Below, piece after piece: positions 28,158 to 35,550 of a stretch of 64,000 bases of DNA (position 1 is the first letter of the stretch; each line of letters begins with the position of its first letter). The notes under the pieces are model-generated. The model did no database searches. It saw only the letters and a program-made list of their open reading frames with translations, and was not told where the DNA came from. Both the position numbers and the translations under genes were made by a program. The stretch is from positions 3,548,001-3,612,000 of the forward strand of contig NZ_CP083239.1 in the NCBI RefSeq assembly GCF_022836935.1, written 5' to 3'. This stretch comes from Ancylobacter polymorphus (GTDB lineage: Bacteria; Pseudomonadota; Alphaproteobacteria; Rhizobiales; Xanthobacteraceae).

Positions 28158-30881
28158 ATGCCCACCCAAGCCGAGGAACGCCCCGCCCCCGAAGCCTTTC
28201 TCGACGAAGCCCGGATAGAGGCGCGCGGGCGGGGCGCGCCGGGGCGCTTGAAAATCTTCCTCGGCGCCTCCCCCGGCGTCGGCAAGACCTTCGCCATGCT
28301 GGAGGAAGCGCGCGCCCGCCAGCTGGCGGGCGTCGATGTGGTGGTCGCGCTGGTGGAGACCCATGGCAGGGCGGAAACCGCCGCCCTGCTGCGCACGCTG
28401 GAGCAGTTGCCGCGCCGCGTCGTCGAGTATCGCGGCCAAAGCCTCAGCGAGCTCGACCTTGACGCCCTGCTCACCCGCCGCCCCGGCCTCGCCCTCATCG
28501 ACGAGCTCGCCCACAGCAACGCCCCCGGCTCGCGCCATCCCAAGCGCTGGCAGGATGTGCTGGAAGTGCTCGACGCCGGCATCGACGTGACGACGACGCT
28601 CAACATCCAGCACATGGAGAGCCTCAACGACATCGTCTCGCGCATCACCGGGGTGCGCGTCTCCGAGACCGTGCCCGACCATGTGCTGCAGCGTGCCGAT
28701 GGAATCGAGCTGATCGACCTGCCGCCGGACGAGCTGATCAAGCGGCTGAAGGACGGCAAGGTCTATGTCCCGCAGCAGGTGGGGCGGGCGCTGGAGAACT
28801 TCTTCTCGCGCGGCAACCTCACCGCCCTGCGCGAACTCGCCTTGCGCACCGCCGCGAGCCGGGTGGACGCGGAAATGCTCGCCTATATGCGGGCAAACGC
28901 CGTCAAGGGCCCGTGGCCAACGCAGGAGCGGCTGCTGGTCTGCGTCAATGAGGCGCCGGTGGCCAAGGCATTGGTACGGGCGGGGCGCCGCATGGCGGAC
29001 CGCGCGCGCCTGCCCTGGATCGTCGCCACCGTCCTCACCCCGCGCCATGAGACGCTGCCGGCGGACGCGCGCGCCGCCACGCTGGACGCGCTGCGCCTCG
29101 CCGAGACGCTGGGGGCGGAGACCGTCACCCTTCACGCCGAATCCGACGCGGTAGCCGAGCTGCTCCGCTTCGCCCGCAGCCGCAACGTCTCGCGCGTCGT
29201 CATCGGCCGGCCGCGCACCCATGGCGCCGGCTGGCGACGGCTGGCGCGGCTGCTGCGCGAGCCGGTGGCCGAGCGGCTGCTCGACGCGGCGACGGATTTC
29301 GAGGTGACCATCGTCAGCGACCCGAAGCCGCCGGCACGGCGCGGCGGCTTCGCCTGGCCGAGGCTCGACCCCGACTGGCGCGGCTATGCGGCGGCGGTGG
29401 CGGCGACGGCTGTGGCCAGCGCGGTCGCCTGGCCGGTCGGCGCCTGGGACGCGATCCCCGGCGGCGCCATTTCCGCGATCTATCTCACCGCCGTGCTGGT
29501 GGTGGGCGCCAATTTCGGCCTCGGCCCCTCCATGCTGGCGACGCTGCTCGGCTCGCTCGCCTATAATCTGCTCTACACCGAGCCCTATTACACGCTGGCG
29601 GTGAACAACCCCGAGGATATCGTCTCCATCCTCGTCTTCCTGGTCGGCGCCGTCTTCACCGGCTCGCTGGCGGGACGGCTGAAGGCGCAGGTGGAAGGGC
29701 TGCGGGTGGCGCAGCGGCGCACCGAGACGCTGTACGACTTCGCCCGCAAGATCGCCTCCGCTGGCAATGCCGACGATGTGCTGTGGGCCGGCGCCTACCA
29801 CATCGCCGCGACGCTGGACTGCCGCTCGCTCATCCTCATGCCCGCCCCTTCCGGCGCGCTGGAACAGGTGCAGGGCCATCCCTCCATCGAGGAACTGGAC
29901 CCGCGCGCGGAAGGCGCGGCGCGCTGGGCCTTCGAGCGCAACGAGCCCGCCGGTTCCGGCACCGCCACCCTGCCGATGAGCGAATGGCTGTTCGTGCCGC
30001 TGGCGGCGGGGGAGAAGACGCTCGGCGTCATCGGCGTGCGCTTCAAGGACCGCAGCCGCAGCCTCGATCCTGAGACCCGCCGTCTGCTGCTGGCGGTGGA
30101 GGACCAGGTCGCCGTCGCGGTGGAACGGGTGCGGCTCGCCGAGGAACTGGCGGATGCCCGTGTCTCCGGCGAGAGCGAAAGGTTGCGCGGGGCGCTGCTC
30201 AACTCGGTGAGCCATGATCTGCGCACCCCGCTCGCCACCGTCATCGGCACGGTCTCGGCGCTGGCCGAGGACCCGGACGGGCTTTCCCGCGCCGACCGGC
30301 GGGAGCTCGCCGGCACCGCGCTCGACGAGGCGCGCCGGCTCGACCGTTATGTGCAGAACCTGCTGGACATGACGCGCCTCGGCCATGGCGCGCTCACGCC
30401 CCGCCGCGCGCCGGTGGAACTGGCGGAAATCGTCGGCCGGGTGCGCACCGACCTCGCCCGGTCGCTGGCCGGCCATCAGCTCGGCATCGCCCTGCCGCGC
30501 GATCTGCCCATGCTGGATGTCGACCCGGTGCTGATCGGCCAGGCGCTGACCAATGTGATCGAGAACGCCGCCAAATACGCCCCGCCCGGCACCGCCATCA
30601 CCGTGTCGGCCCATGCCGAAGGGTCGGAGGCGCTGGTCGCGATCAGCGATGAAGGCCCCGGCATTCCCGACAGCGAGCGGGAGAAGGTGTTCGACCTGTT
30701 CCACCGCGTCACCGAGGGCGACGGGCGCCCGGCCGGCACCGGGCTCGGCCTTGCCATTGTGCGCGGTCTGGTGGAGGCTCACGGCGGCACGGCCCGCGCG
30801 CTGCCCGGGCCGAACGGACGCGGCACGACCATCGTGCTGCGCCTGCCCCTCGCCACGGCGCCCACTGACGACGGCACATGA
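28158..30881 (+). CDS. kdpD: KdpD, potassium-sensing histidine kinase
   Basis: A 907-residue kinase. N-terminal KdpD domain with P-loop GASPGVGKTFAMLEEA, a universal-stress-like segment (about 250-375), four clustered TM helices (about 400-510), a GAF-like region, the HisKA box NSVSHDLRTPLA (H686) and the HATPase domain with NVIENAAKYA and GTGLGLAIVRG. It senses low K+ or osmotic stress and phosphorylates KdpE. Its stop overlaps the kdpE start, so the pair is translationally coupled. Confidence 0.93.
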   Translation: MPTQAEERPAPEAFLDEARIEARGRGAPGRLKIFLGASPGVGKTFAMLEEARARQLAGVDVVVALVETHGRAETAALLRTLEQLPRRVVEYRGQSLSELDLDALLTRRPGLALIDELAHSNAPGSRHPKRWQDVLEVLDAGIDVTTTLNIQHMESLNDIVSRITGVRVSETVPDHVLQRADGIELIDLPPDELIKRLKDGKVYVPQQVGRALENFFSRGNLTALRELALRTAASRVDAEMLAYMRANAVKGPWPTQERLLVCVNEAPVAKALVRAGRRMADRARLPWIVATVLTPRHETLPADARAATLDALRLAETLGAETVTLHAESDAVAELLRFARSRNVSRVVIGRPRTHGAGWRRLARLLREPVAERLLDAATDFEVTIVSDPKPPARRGGFAWPRLDPDWRGYAAAVAATAVASAVAWPVGAWDAIPGGAISAIYLTAVLVVGANFGLGPSMLATLLGSLAYNLLYTEPYYTLAVNNPEDIVSILVFLVGAVFTGSLAGRLKAQVEGLRVAQRRTETLYDFARKIASAGNADDVLWAGAYHIAATLDCRSLILMPAPSGALEQVQGHPSIEELDPRAEGAARWAFERNEPAGSGTATLPMSEWLFVPLAAGEKTLGVIGVRFKDRSRSLDPETRRLLLAVEDQVAVAVERVRLAEELADARVSGESERLRGALLNSVSHDLRTPLATVIGTVSALAEDPDGLSRADRRELAGTALDEARRLDRYVQNLLDMTRLGHGALTPRRAPVELAEIVGRVRTDLARSLAGHQLGIALPRDLPMLDVDPVLIGQALTNVIENAAKYAPPGTAITVSAHAEGSEALVAISDEGPGIPDSEREKVFDLFHRVTEGDGRPAGTGLGLAIVRGLVEAHGGTARALPGPNGRGTTIVLRLPLATAPTDDGT

Positions 30882-31579
30882 CCGAGCCCGACACGCCCCC
30901 TGCCCGCATCCTCGTGGTGGAAGACGACGCGCCGATCCGCCGCTTCCTGCGCATCGCGCTCGGCAGTGGCGGCTATGACATCACCGAGGCCGAGCGCGGG
31001 CGGCAGGGCATCGAACTCGCCGCCACCTCGGCGCCCGATTGCGTGGTGCTCGATCTTGGCCTGCCTGATATGGACGGCAAGGCGGTGATCGCCGCCATAC
31101 GCGAATGGTCGCGCGTGCCGATTCTGGTGCTGTCGGTGCGCGATCAGGAGACCGAGAAGATCGCCGCGCTCGACGCCGGGGCGGACGATTATGTCACCAA
31201 GCCCTTCTCCGTCGGCGAAGTGCTGGCGCGGCTGCGGGCGCTGCTGCGCGCCCGCCGCGACCGGGGCGCGGAGCCGGCCGAACAGGTGCTGGGCGCCCTC
31301 GCCGTCAATCTCGCCAGCCGCACCGTGCGGGTCGACGGGCGCGAGGTGAAGCTGACCCGCAAGGAATTCGACGTGCTCGCCCTGCTCGCCCGCCACCCCG
31401 GCCGGCTGATCGCCCACAGCCAGTTCCTGACCACCGTGTGGGGCCCGGCCCATGCCGACGACACGCATTATCTGCGCATCGCCATCGGCCATATCCGCGA
31501 CAAGCTGGGCGACGACGCCGCCAATCCGCGCTTCATCCTCACCGAGCCGGGCGTGGGCTACCGGCTGCGCGAGGGGTGA
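30878..31579 (+). CDS. kdpE: KdpE, OmpR-family response regulator
   Basis: A 233-residue regulator: receiver with phospho-acceptor D59 in CVVLDLGLPDMDG and the conserved Lys in YVTKPFSVGE, then a winged-helix DNA-binding domain ending HYLRIAIGHIRDKLGDD and GVGYRLREG. It activates the kdp promoter when phosphorylated by KdpD; the CTTTACGC direct repeat upstream of the operon is the likely site. Confidence 0.93.
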   Translation: MTEPDTPPARILVVEDDAPIRRFLRIALGSGGYDITEAERGRQGIELAATSAPDCVVLDLGLPDMDGKAVIAAIREWSRVPILVLSVRDQETEKIAALDAGADDYVTKPFSVGEVLARLRALLRARRDRGAEPAEQVLGALAVNLASRTVRVDGREVKLTRKEFDVLALLARHPGRLIAHSQFLTTVWGPAHADDTHYLRIAIGHIRDKLGDDAANPRFILTEPGVGYRLREG

Positions 31580-31607
31580 GAGCACGTCGGCCGCCCGCCC
31601 GTGCCCG

Positions 31608-31979
31608 CTAGCGGCAGCCCGCGCGGCTCAGCATGTCGTCGACGAGGATTGGCGTCGCGGCGGTTTTGTCCCGGCTCTTCTGGTCGACGCTGGAAAGCGC
31701 GGCAAGAGCGGCCGCGCTGGAAATGCCGAGCGGCTGCGCGCAGGTGAGTGTGACGCCGCCCCGCCGCCCGGCCTCGGCCACGAGCAGGCCGGTGGCCTCC
31801 CCCACACCCGCGAGATAGGCCATCGCCGCGTTGCGCGCGGCGTTGTCCTTCGGCGCGCGCTGGAGGAGATCGACGACCTGGGCGACCGAGATCGCCCCGC
31901 TGGGCGTGGAGGGAGTGGCATGAGCGGGAAAAGCGAGGCCGAGGGCGAGCGTCAGCAGCGCGGCGGATGTGGCGTTCAT
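31608..31979 (-). CDS. Small exported protein, possibly Rap1a/Tai-like
   Basis: A 123-residue protein with a clear signal peptide (MNATSAALLTLALGLAFPAH-A). The mature part has AMAYLAGVGEATGLLVAEAG, a Cys in TLTCAQP and a Cys near the end (LSRAGC), a layout that recalls Rap1a/Tai-type periplasmic proteins (Gly-rich helix followed by two Cys). The resemblance is weak. It is divergent from the DUF2975/XRE pair, and its start lies 13 bp from the first operator-like repeat. Confidence 0.55.
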   Translation of the reverse strand: MNATSAALLTLALGLAFPAHATPSTPSGAISVAQVVDLLQRAPKDNAARNAAMAYLAGVGEATGLLVAEAGRRGGVTLTCAQPLGISSAAALAALSSVDQKSRDKTAATPILVDDMLSRAGCR

Positions 31980-31991
31980 GAGCGGGCTCCG

Positions 31992-32051
31992 TTATTGTAT
32001 GACGATAATTGAAGCCTAGCTGTCTCTAGAATTTATTGTCAAACAATAATT
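31992..32051. promoter_or_regulatory. Two matching operator-like palindromes before the DUF2975/XRE genes
   Basis: TTATTGT-ATG-ACGATAATT (31992-32010) and TTATTGT-CAA-ACAATAATT (32033-32051) share 15 of 19 bases; the second contains a perfect TTATTGT/ACAATAA palindrome. The AT-rich sites are 41 bp apart, about four helical turns, between divergent genes. The XRE protein encoded downstream is the obvious candidate ligand. Confidence 0.6.
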
Positions 32052-32085
32052 TCTGGACATAATGAGCCCGATCCAGGGGGAAAGC

Positions 32086-32628
32086 ATGAGAAGCCAGCCC
32101 AGCCCGGCCCAAGCAGGCGACATGAGTTCGGCGGCCATCATCGGCCTGTCGCCGGCCACCCGTCGCGCCTTCCGCGCCTTGAACATTGGGGCGTTGGCGC
32201 TGGCGGCGCTGCTACCGGCACTGGCGGTGTTCTACTGGCTGGCCGGCTCCCCGCACGCGGCTTTCGGCCCGACCCTGCGGCTGGTGGGCATCGCCACCGC
32301 GCTGCTGCATCTCCTGCCGCTCAGCTGGGGCCTGATCCGGCTGCGCGCCTGCCTCGCGCAGTTCGCGGCCGGCCACCCCTTTGCGCCAGAGGGCATTGCC
32401 GGGTTGCGCGATTTCGCGCTGGGCGCCGGGGCGAGCGCGCTGGCCAAGCCGGTCGCGGGCCTGTTGTTCACTCTGGCGCAGGGGTGGCACGGCGGTCGCA
32501 AGCAGATCGCCCTCGACATCAGCTCCGATGTGATGATCCTGGCGCTGTTCGCCGGCGTCATCGCCGCGCTGGCCTGGGCGATGGAGAAGGCCGCTGTGAT
32601 CGCCGACGAAAACAGCCAGTTCGTCTGA
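32086..32628 (+). CDS. DUF2975-type membrane protein
   Basis: A 180-residue protein with four predicted TM helices (residues about 25-50, 60-85, 110-135, 145-165) and FAAGHPFAPEGIAGLRDFAL in a loop, matching the DUF2975 pattern (a short helical loop between TM2 and TM3). The ATG at 32086 has GGGGGAAAGC upstream, better than the ATG at 32062. The next gene is the small XRE regulator, the usual partner of DUF2975 proteins; the pair may form a membrane-linked regulatory switch, of unproven function. Confidence 0.65.
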   Translation: MRSQPSPAQAGDMSSAAIIGLSPATRRAFRALNIGALALAALLPALAVFYWLAGSPHAAFGPTLRLVGIATALLHLLPLSWGLIRLRACLAQFAAGHPFAPEGIAGLRDFALGAGASALAKPVAGLLFTLAQGWHGGRKQIALDISSDVMILALFAGVIAALAWAMEKAAVIADENSQFV

Positions 32629-32634
32629 GCCGCC

Positions 32635-32886
32635 ATGCCCATCAAAGTGAGCCTCGCGGCGGTGCTGACCCGGCGCAATGTGAAGTCCAAGGAACTCGCC
32701 GCCGCTATCGGCATCACTGAAGCCAATCTCAGCCTGCTGAGGCAGGGCAAGGTCAAAGGCATACGCTTCGACACGCTGGAAGCGATCTGCCGCGCTCTGG
32801 ACTGCCAGCCGGGCGATATCCTCCGCTATGAAGCCGATGACGACATCACGGCGGCGCCGTGGAGGCCGGAAATGGATGGCTCATAG
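32635..32886 (+). CDS. XRE-family (YozG-like) helix-turn-helix regulator
   Basis: An 83-residue DNA-binding protein: ELAAAIGITEANLSLLRQGK is the helix-turn-helix, and LEAICRALDCQPGDILRYE is the hallmark of the Cro/C1-type YozG subgroup. It begins 6 bp after the DUF2975 gene. Autoregulation through the TTATTGT sites upstream is likely. It ends 72 bp before the left attachment site of the mobile element and belongs to the host side. Confidence 0.8.
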   Translation: MPIKVSLAAVLTRRNVKSKELAAAIGITEANLSLLRQGKVKGIRFDTLEAICRALDCQPGDILRYEADDDITAAPWRPEMDGS

Positions 32887-32957
32887 CCTTCGGCATATGG
32901 CGGCGGGGGAAGGACGCAAGCGCCACAGCTGGCGAACAGCGCCGAAGCGATGGCGAA

Positions 32958-32971
32958 TGGCGGAGACGGAG
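32958..32971 (+). repeat. Left attachment site (14-bp copy of the tRNA-Ser 3' end)
   Basis: TGGCGGAGACGGAG is identical to 51246-51259, the last 14 bases of the tRNA-Ser(GCT) gene including CCA. It marks the junction between host DNA and the integrated element, 139 bp before the integrase start. Confidence 0.8.
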
Positions 32972-32991
32972 TCCTACTCTCCGCCGTTTTT
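32959..32991 (+). terminator. Terminator of the DUF2975/XRE operon, overlapping the left attachment site
   Basis: GGCGGAGA (32959-32966) pairs with TCTCCGCC (32978-32985) and is followed by GTTTTTA. The left stem arm lies inside the 14-bp attachment repeat, so the hairpin spans the host/element junction. Confidence 0.7.
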
Positions 32992-33110
32992 ACTGACAAT
33001 TTCGCTCGTTAGTCACTGAAACTGCTGTAAAAGTCGCTATCGTCAATTTTGTCGTTATGATAAGCGTCGAAGAAATTCGGTGTCCGCCATATCCTCGGGA
33101 TTGTCATAAC

Positions 33111-34280
33111 GTGCCACGCCACAAATTGACCGAAAGCGGGATTCGAACCCTCACAAAGCCCGGTGTTTATGGGGATGGCGATGGCCTCTGGTTGCGGATC
33201 CAGAAAGGCGGAAGCCGCAATTGGATTTTCATTTGGCGACGCGGGAGCGAGCGCCGCGAGATCGGCCTCGGCGGGCATGGGGCGGGCACGGCACCGGTCA
33301 GCCTAAAGCTCGCGCGCGAGAAGGCCAACGCGATCAGAGAGGCCCTGGCACGGGGCGAAGACCCCCGCCCGCGCCAGCCGAAGAAGGAGCTCACGTTCGC
33401 CGAGGCGATGGAGGCGGTGCTGGAGCTTAAAGCGCAGGAATCCAAGAACGCGAAACATAAGCAGCAATGGGAAATGACGCTGCGGGAATACGCCAAGCCG
33501 CTGCATGGGATGTCCGTCGGCGCCATCACCGTTGATGACGTCGTATCGTGCCTGACGCCGCATTGGACCGAGCGGCCCGAGACGGCCGACCGCTTGCGCT
33601 CTCGCATCGGGATCGTCTTGGACTACGCGAAGGCCCGCGGCTTGCGCAGCGGCGACAACCCGGCGGCGTGGAAGGGCAACCTCGACAAGCTGCTGCCGAA
33701 ACAGAAGAAGCTGTCCCGCGGACACCACGCTGCTCTCGACTATCACGATGTTCCGACTGTGATCGCCGCCCTGCGGAGCAGCAGCGCGACGTCGGCGCGA
33801 GCGCTCGAATTCATGATCCTCACGGCGGGCCGCTCCAGCGAGGTACGCGGCGCACTCTGGGATGAGATCGACCTCGATAAATCCTTGTGGGTGATCCCGG
33901 CGAACCGAATGAAGGCCGGCGTCGAGCACCGTGTCCCCCTCCCCGCGCGCGCCGTTGACATTCTGAAAGAGCGGGCTGCCGTCCGGTCTGGCGCTCTCGT
34001 TTTTGAAGGCGAGCGCGAGGGTAGGCCAATATCGGACACCGCGTTGGTTAAGGCGCTACGGCACGCCGCGCCAAAAAAGCCGGCAACCCAGCATGGTTTC
34101 CGCAGCAGCTTCAGGGACTGGGCCGGCGACACGACCGCCTATCCGCGGGAGGTGTGCGAGGCGGCCCTGGCTCACACAATCCAGGGGGTGGAGGCGGCTT
34201 ATCGGCGGAAGGACGCTCTCGAAAAGCGCCGAGCGCTGATGAACGATTGGGCGGCATTTTGCGCCAACGAGAAAGAATAG
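33111..34280 (+). CDS. int: Tyrosine recombinase / integrase (P4-type, DUF4102)
   Basis: A 389-residue integrase from a GTG at 33111 (PRHKLTESGIRTLTKPGVYG); an ATG at 33057 would add 18 atypical residues. N-terminal DUF4102-like domain with YGDGDGLWLRIQKGGSRNWI, a SAM-like core-binding part, and a catalytic domain with R241 in TAGRSSEVRG, H328-G-F-R331, H355 and the nucleophile Y364 in AAYRRKD. It recombines the element into the tRNA-Ser 3' end. The attachment site lies just upstream, as usual. The protein is complete. Confidence 0.88.
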   Translation: MPRHKLTESGIRTLTKPGVYGDGDGLWLRIQKGGSRNWIFIWRRGSERREIGLGGHGAGTAPVSLKLAREKANAIREALARGEDPRPRQPKKELTFAEAMEAVLELKAQESKNAKHKQQWEMTLREYAKPLHGMSVGAITVDDVVSCLTPHWTERPETADRLRSRIGIVLDYAKARGLRSGDNPAAWKGNLDKLLPKQKKLSRGHHAALDYHDVPTVIAALRSSSATSARALEFMILTAGRSSEVRGALWDEIDLDKSLWVIPANRMKAGVEHRVPLPARAVDILKERAAVRSGALVFEGEREGRPISDTALVKALRHAAPKKPATQHGFRSSFRDWAGDTTAYPREVCEAALAHTIQGVEAAYRRKDALEKRRALMNDWAAFCANEKE

Positions 34281-34289
34281 CACTACATG

Positions 34290-34318
34290 TTGACATTGCC
34301 GACGCAGACACCTAATAT
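34290..34318 (+). promoter_or_regulatory. Consensus sigma70 promoter in front of the alpA operon
   Basis: TTGACA (34290-34295), a 17-bp spacer and TAATAT (34313-34318): the best housekeeping promoter in the window. It drives the AlpA-like gene 88 bp downstream. The leader also has AACCCC (34382-34387) pairing with GGGGTT (34397-34402), which covers the likely ribosome binding site of alpA. Confidence 0.7.
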
Positions 34319-34405
34319 TAGAGCAGGTTCGTTTGCATAACCTCGTTCGGCGGGCGATGTGAGGCCCGCAGGCTACAGCGCAACCCCTATTGAAACGGGG
34401 TTCGA

Positions 34406-34642
34406 ATGACTACTTGCAGTGCCGCCGCTATCGCGGCGAACGACAACCTTCCTCCCATCATCTCCATCAAGACAGCCGCCGAAATGACCAGCCTGTCCCG
34501 GCCGGCCATCAATTCGTTGCGGGCTGCCGGACAATTCCCCGCAGCCGTGCAACTCGGCGAGCGCCGGATCGGTTTCGTCCGCGCCGAGGTGCTGGCCTGG
34601 ATCAACGCCCGCATCGCGGCTCGGGATGGGAGGGCCGCGTGA
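34406..34642 (+). CDS. alpA: AlpA-like excisionase/regulator
   Basis: A 78-residue protein with a MerR-type/AlpA winged helix: PIISIKTAAEMTSLSRPAIN, SLRAAGQFPAAVQLGERRIG and FVRAEVLAWINARIA. AlpA proteins act as excisionases and, in Gram-negative PICIs, as the master activators of the satellite. The stop overlaps the next ATG (TGATG-type), so the next gene is coupled to it. The N-terminal 18 residues are a flexible addition. Confidence 0.75.
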   Translation: MTTCSAAAIAANDNLPPIISIKTAAEMTSLSRPAINSLRAAGQFPAAVQLGERRIGFVRAEVLAWINARIAARDGRAA

Positions 34643-35226
34643 TGGTATACCACTTCACCACCAGCGTGCACCTGCCGTGGATATTGGCCACCGGCGAGCT
34701 TCGACCCGGTCGCGGCGCTTCCTTCATCCAAGGCCTGCCAGATCCTGACTTCCTTTGGGCGACAACCGATAGCCGCGGCGAGCGTACAATGTCGCTCTCT
34801 AAAGAAGCGTATCGAAACGGCGAGTTGCTCCTAATCCGCCTCGAGTTGGACGATGGCGAATTCTGGCCATGGGGCGAAGCGCAGCAGCGTCATCCTGAAT
34901 GGACAGATGAACTCGTTCGCGTTCTGAACCTAAGTGGGATCATCAAAGGGGCGGATCCACGCAAATGGATGTGCCGCGTAGGGGCACTTCCCCTCTCAAA
35001 CGAAATACTCACTTCGATTCAAGTCAAATCATGGTCGAGCGGTATCTGGCGCAAATCCGCATACGAGGAGCTCGATCCTGTGCGGCGGGCCGGTTACACA
35101 TGGCGTTCCGTTCGGATCGACGGTGTGACCTATTCATCTGCTCAGCAGGTTAGAGAAGATGGCGGCTGCGCCTACCAGATCGCTCGATCATATGGGCCAG
35201 CGCGCGCCATCGCCGACGCGGCGTAA
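34642..35226 (+). CDS. Unknown protein with ART-like N-terminal motif
   Basis: A 194-residue soluble protein. The start VYHFTTSVHLPWILATGELR, followed by DFLWATTDSRGERTMS, recalls the opening of ADP-ribosyltransferase-like folds (His-x-Thr, then I-L-x-x-G-x-L and a beta strand with W-T-T), as in DarT-like or 2'-phosphotransferase enzymes, but the catalytic Glu motif is not obvious. Coupled to alpA by overlap. Base composition is lower in GC than the surrounding genes. It may be an accessory (defence or host-modifying) gene of the element; function unproven. Confidence 0.55.
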   Translation: MVYHFTTSVHLPWILATGELRPGRGASFIQGLPDPDFLWATTDSRGERTMSLSKEAYRNGELLLIRLELDDGEFWPWGEAQQRHPEWTDELVRVLNLSGIIKGADPRKWMCRVGALPLSNEILTSIQVKSWSSGIWRKSAYEELDPVRRAGYTWRSVRIDGVTYSSAQQVREDGGCAYQIARSYGPARAIADAA

Positions 35227-35301
35227 CCCCGCCGCGTAGCTCCTTCCTCCCCCACCCACCCATCACCACCCGCCGGCAGGCCGCGCGGGATAGGAGAAGA
35301 C

Positions 35302-35550
35302 ATGCGCCTTCTTGCAGTCCGGCCATCGCCGCCGGGAACGCCCCTGCTTGGATTCGTCGACGTCGAGTTAGGACCAGTTCGCCTGTTCGGCGTCGAGATT
35401 CGGCGCGCCACCGACGGCACGCTGCGAGCCTGGCCGCCGAAGCGCGGTGAGCGGCGTTCCGCGGCCATCGACCCCGCTACTGCATTCGAGATCGCGACCG
35501 CGGCCATGGCCGCCCTGGGAGGCCCTGGCCCGCATGTCCACCAGCGCTGA
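35302..35550 (+). CDS. Small conserved phage/island protein
   Basis: An 82-residue protein: RLLAVRPSPPGTPLLGFVDV, ELGPVRLFGVEIRRATDGTL and DPATAFEIATAAMAALGG. The VDVELG-VRLFGVE core, with a Pro/Lys/Arg-rich middle, is a pattern I recall from small proteins next to phage replication genes in Rhizobiales. GGAGAAGAC precedes the ATG. It overlaps the primase-like gene by 17 bp. Confidence 0.6.
   Translation: MRLLAVRPSPPGTPLLGFVDVELGPVRLFGVEIRRATDGTLRAWPPKRGERRSAAIDPATAFEIATAAMAALGGPGPHVHQR

Noticed and set aside
28137..30782. 881-codon ORF antisense to kdpD
   Set aside because: Same shadow effect; the plus strand encodes a complete KdpD with all motifs.
33057..33110. ATG 18 codons before the integrase domain
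   Set aside because: The added residues do not fit the start of P4-type integrases; the GTG at 33111 begins at the usual PRHKLTxxxIRxL position. Kept only as an alternative.
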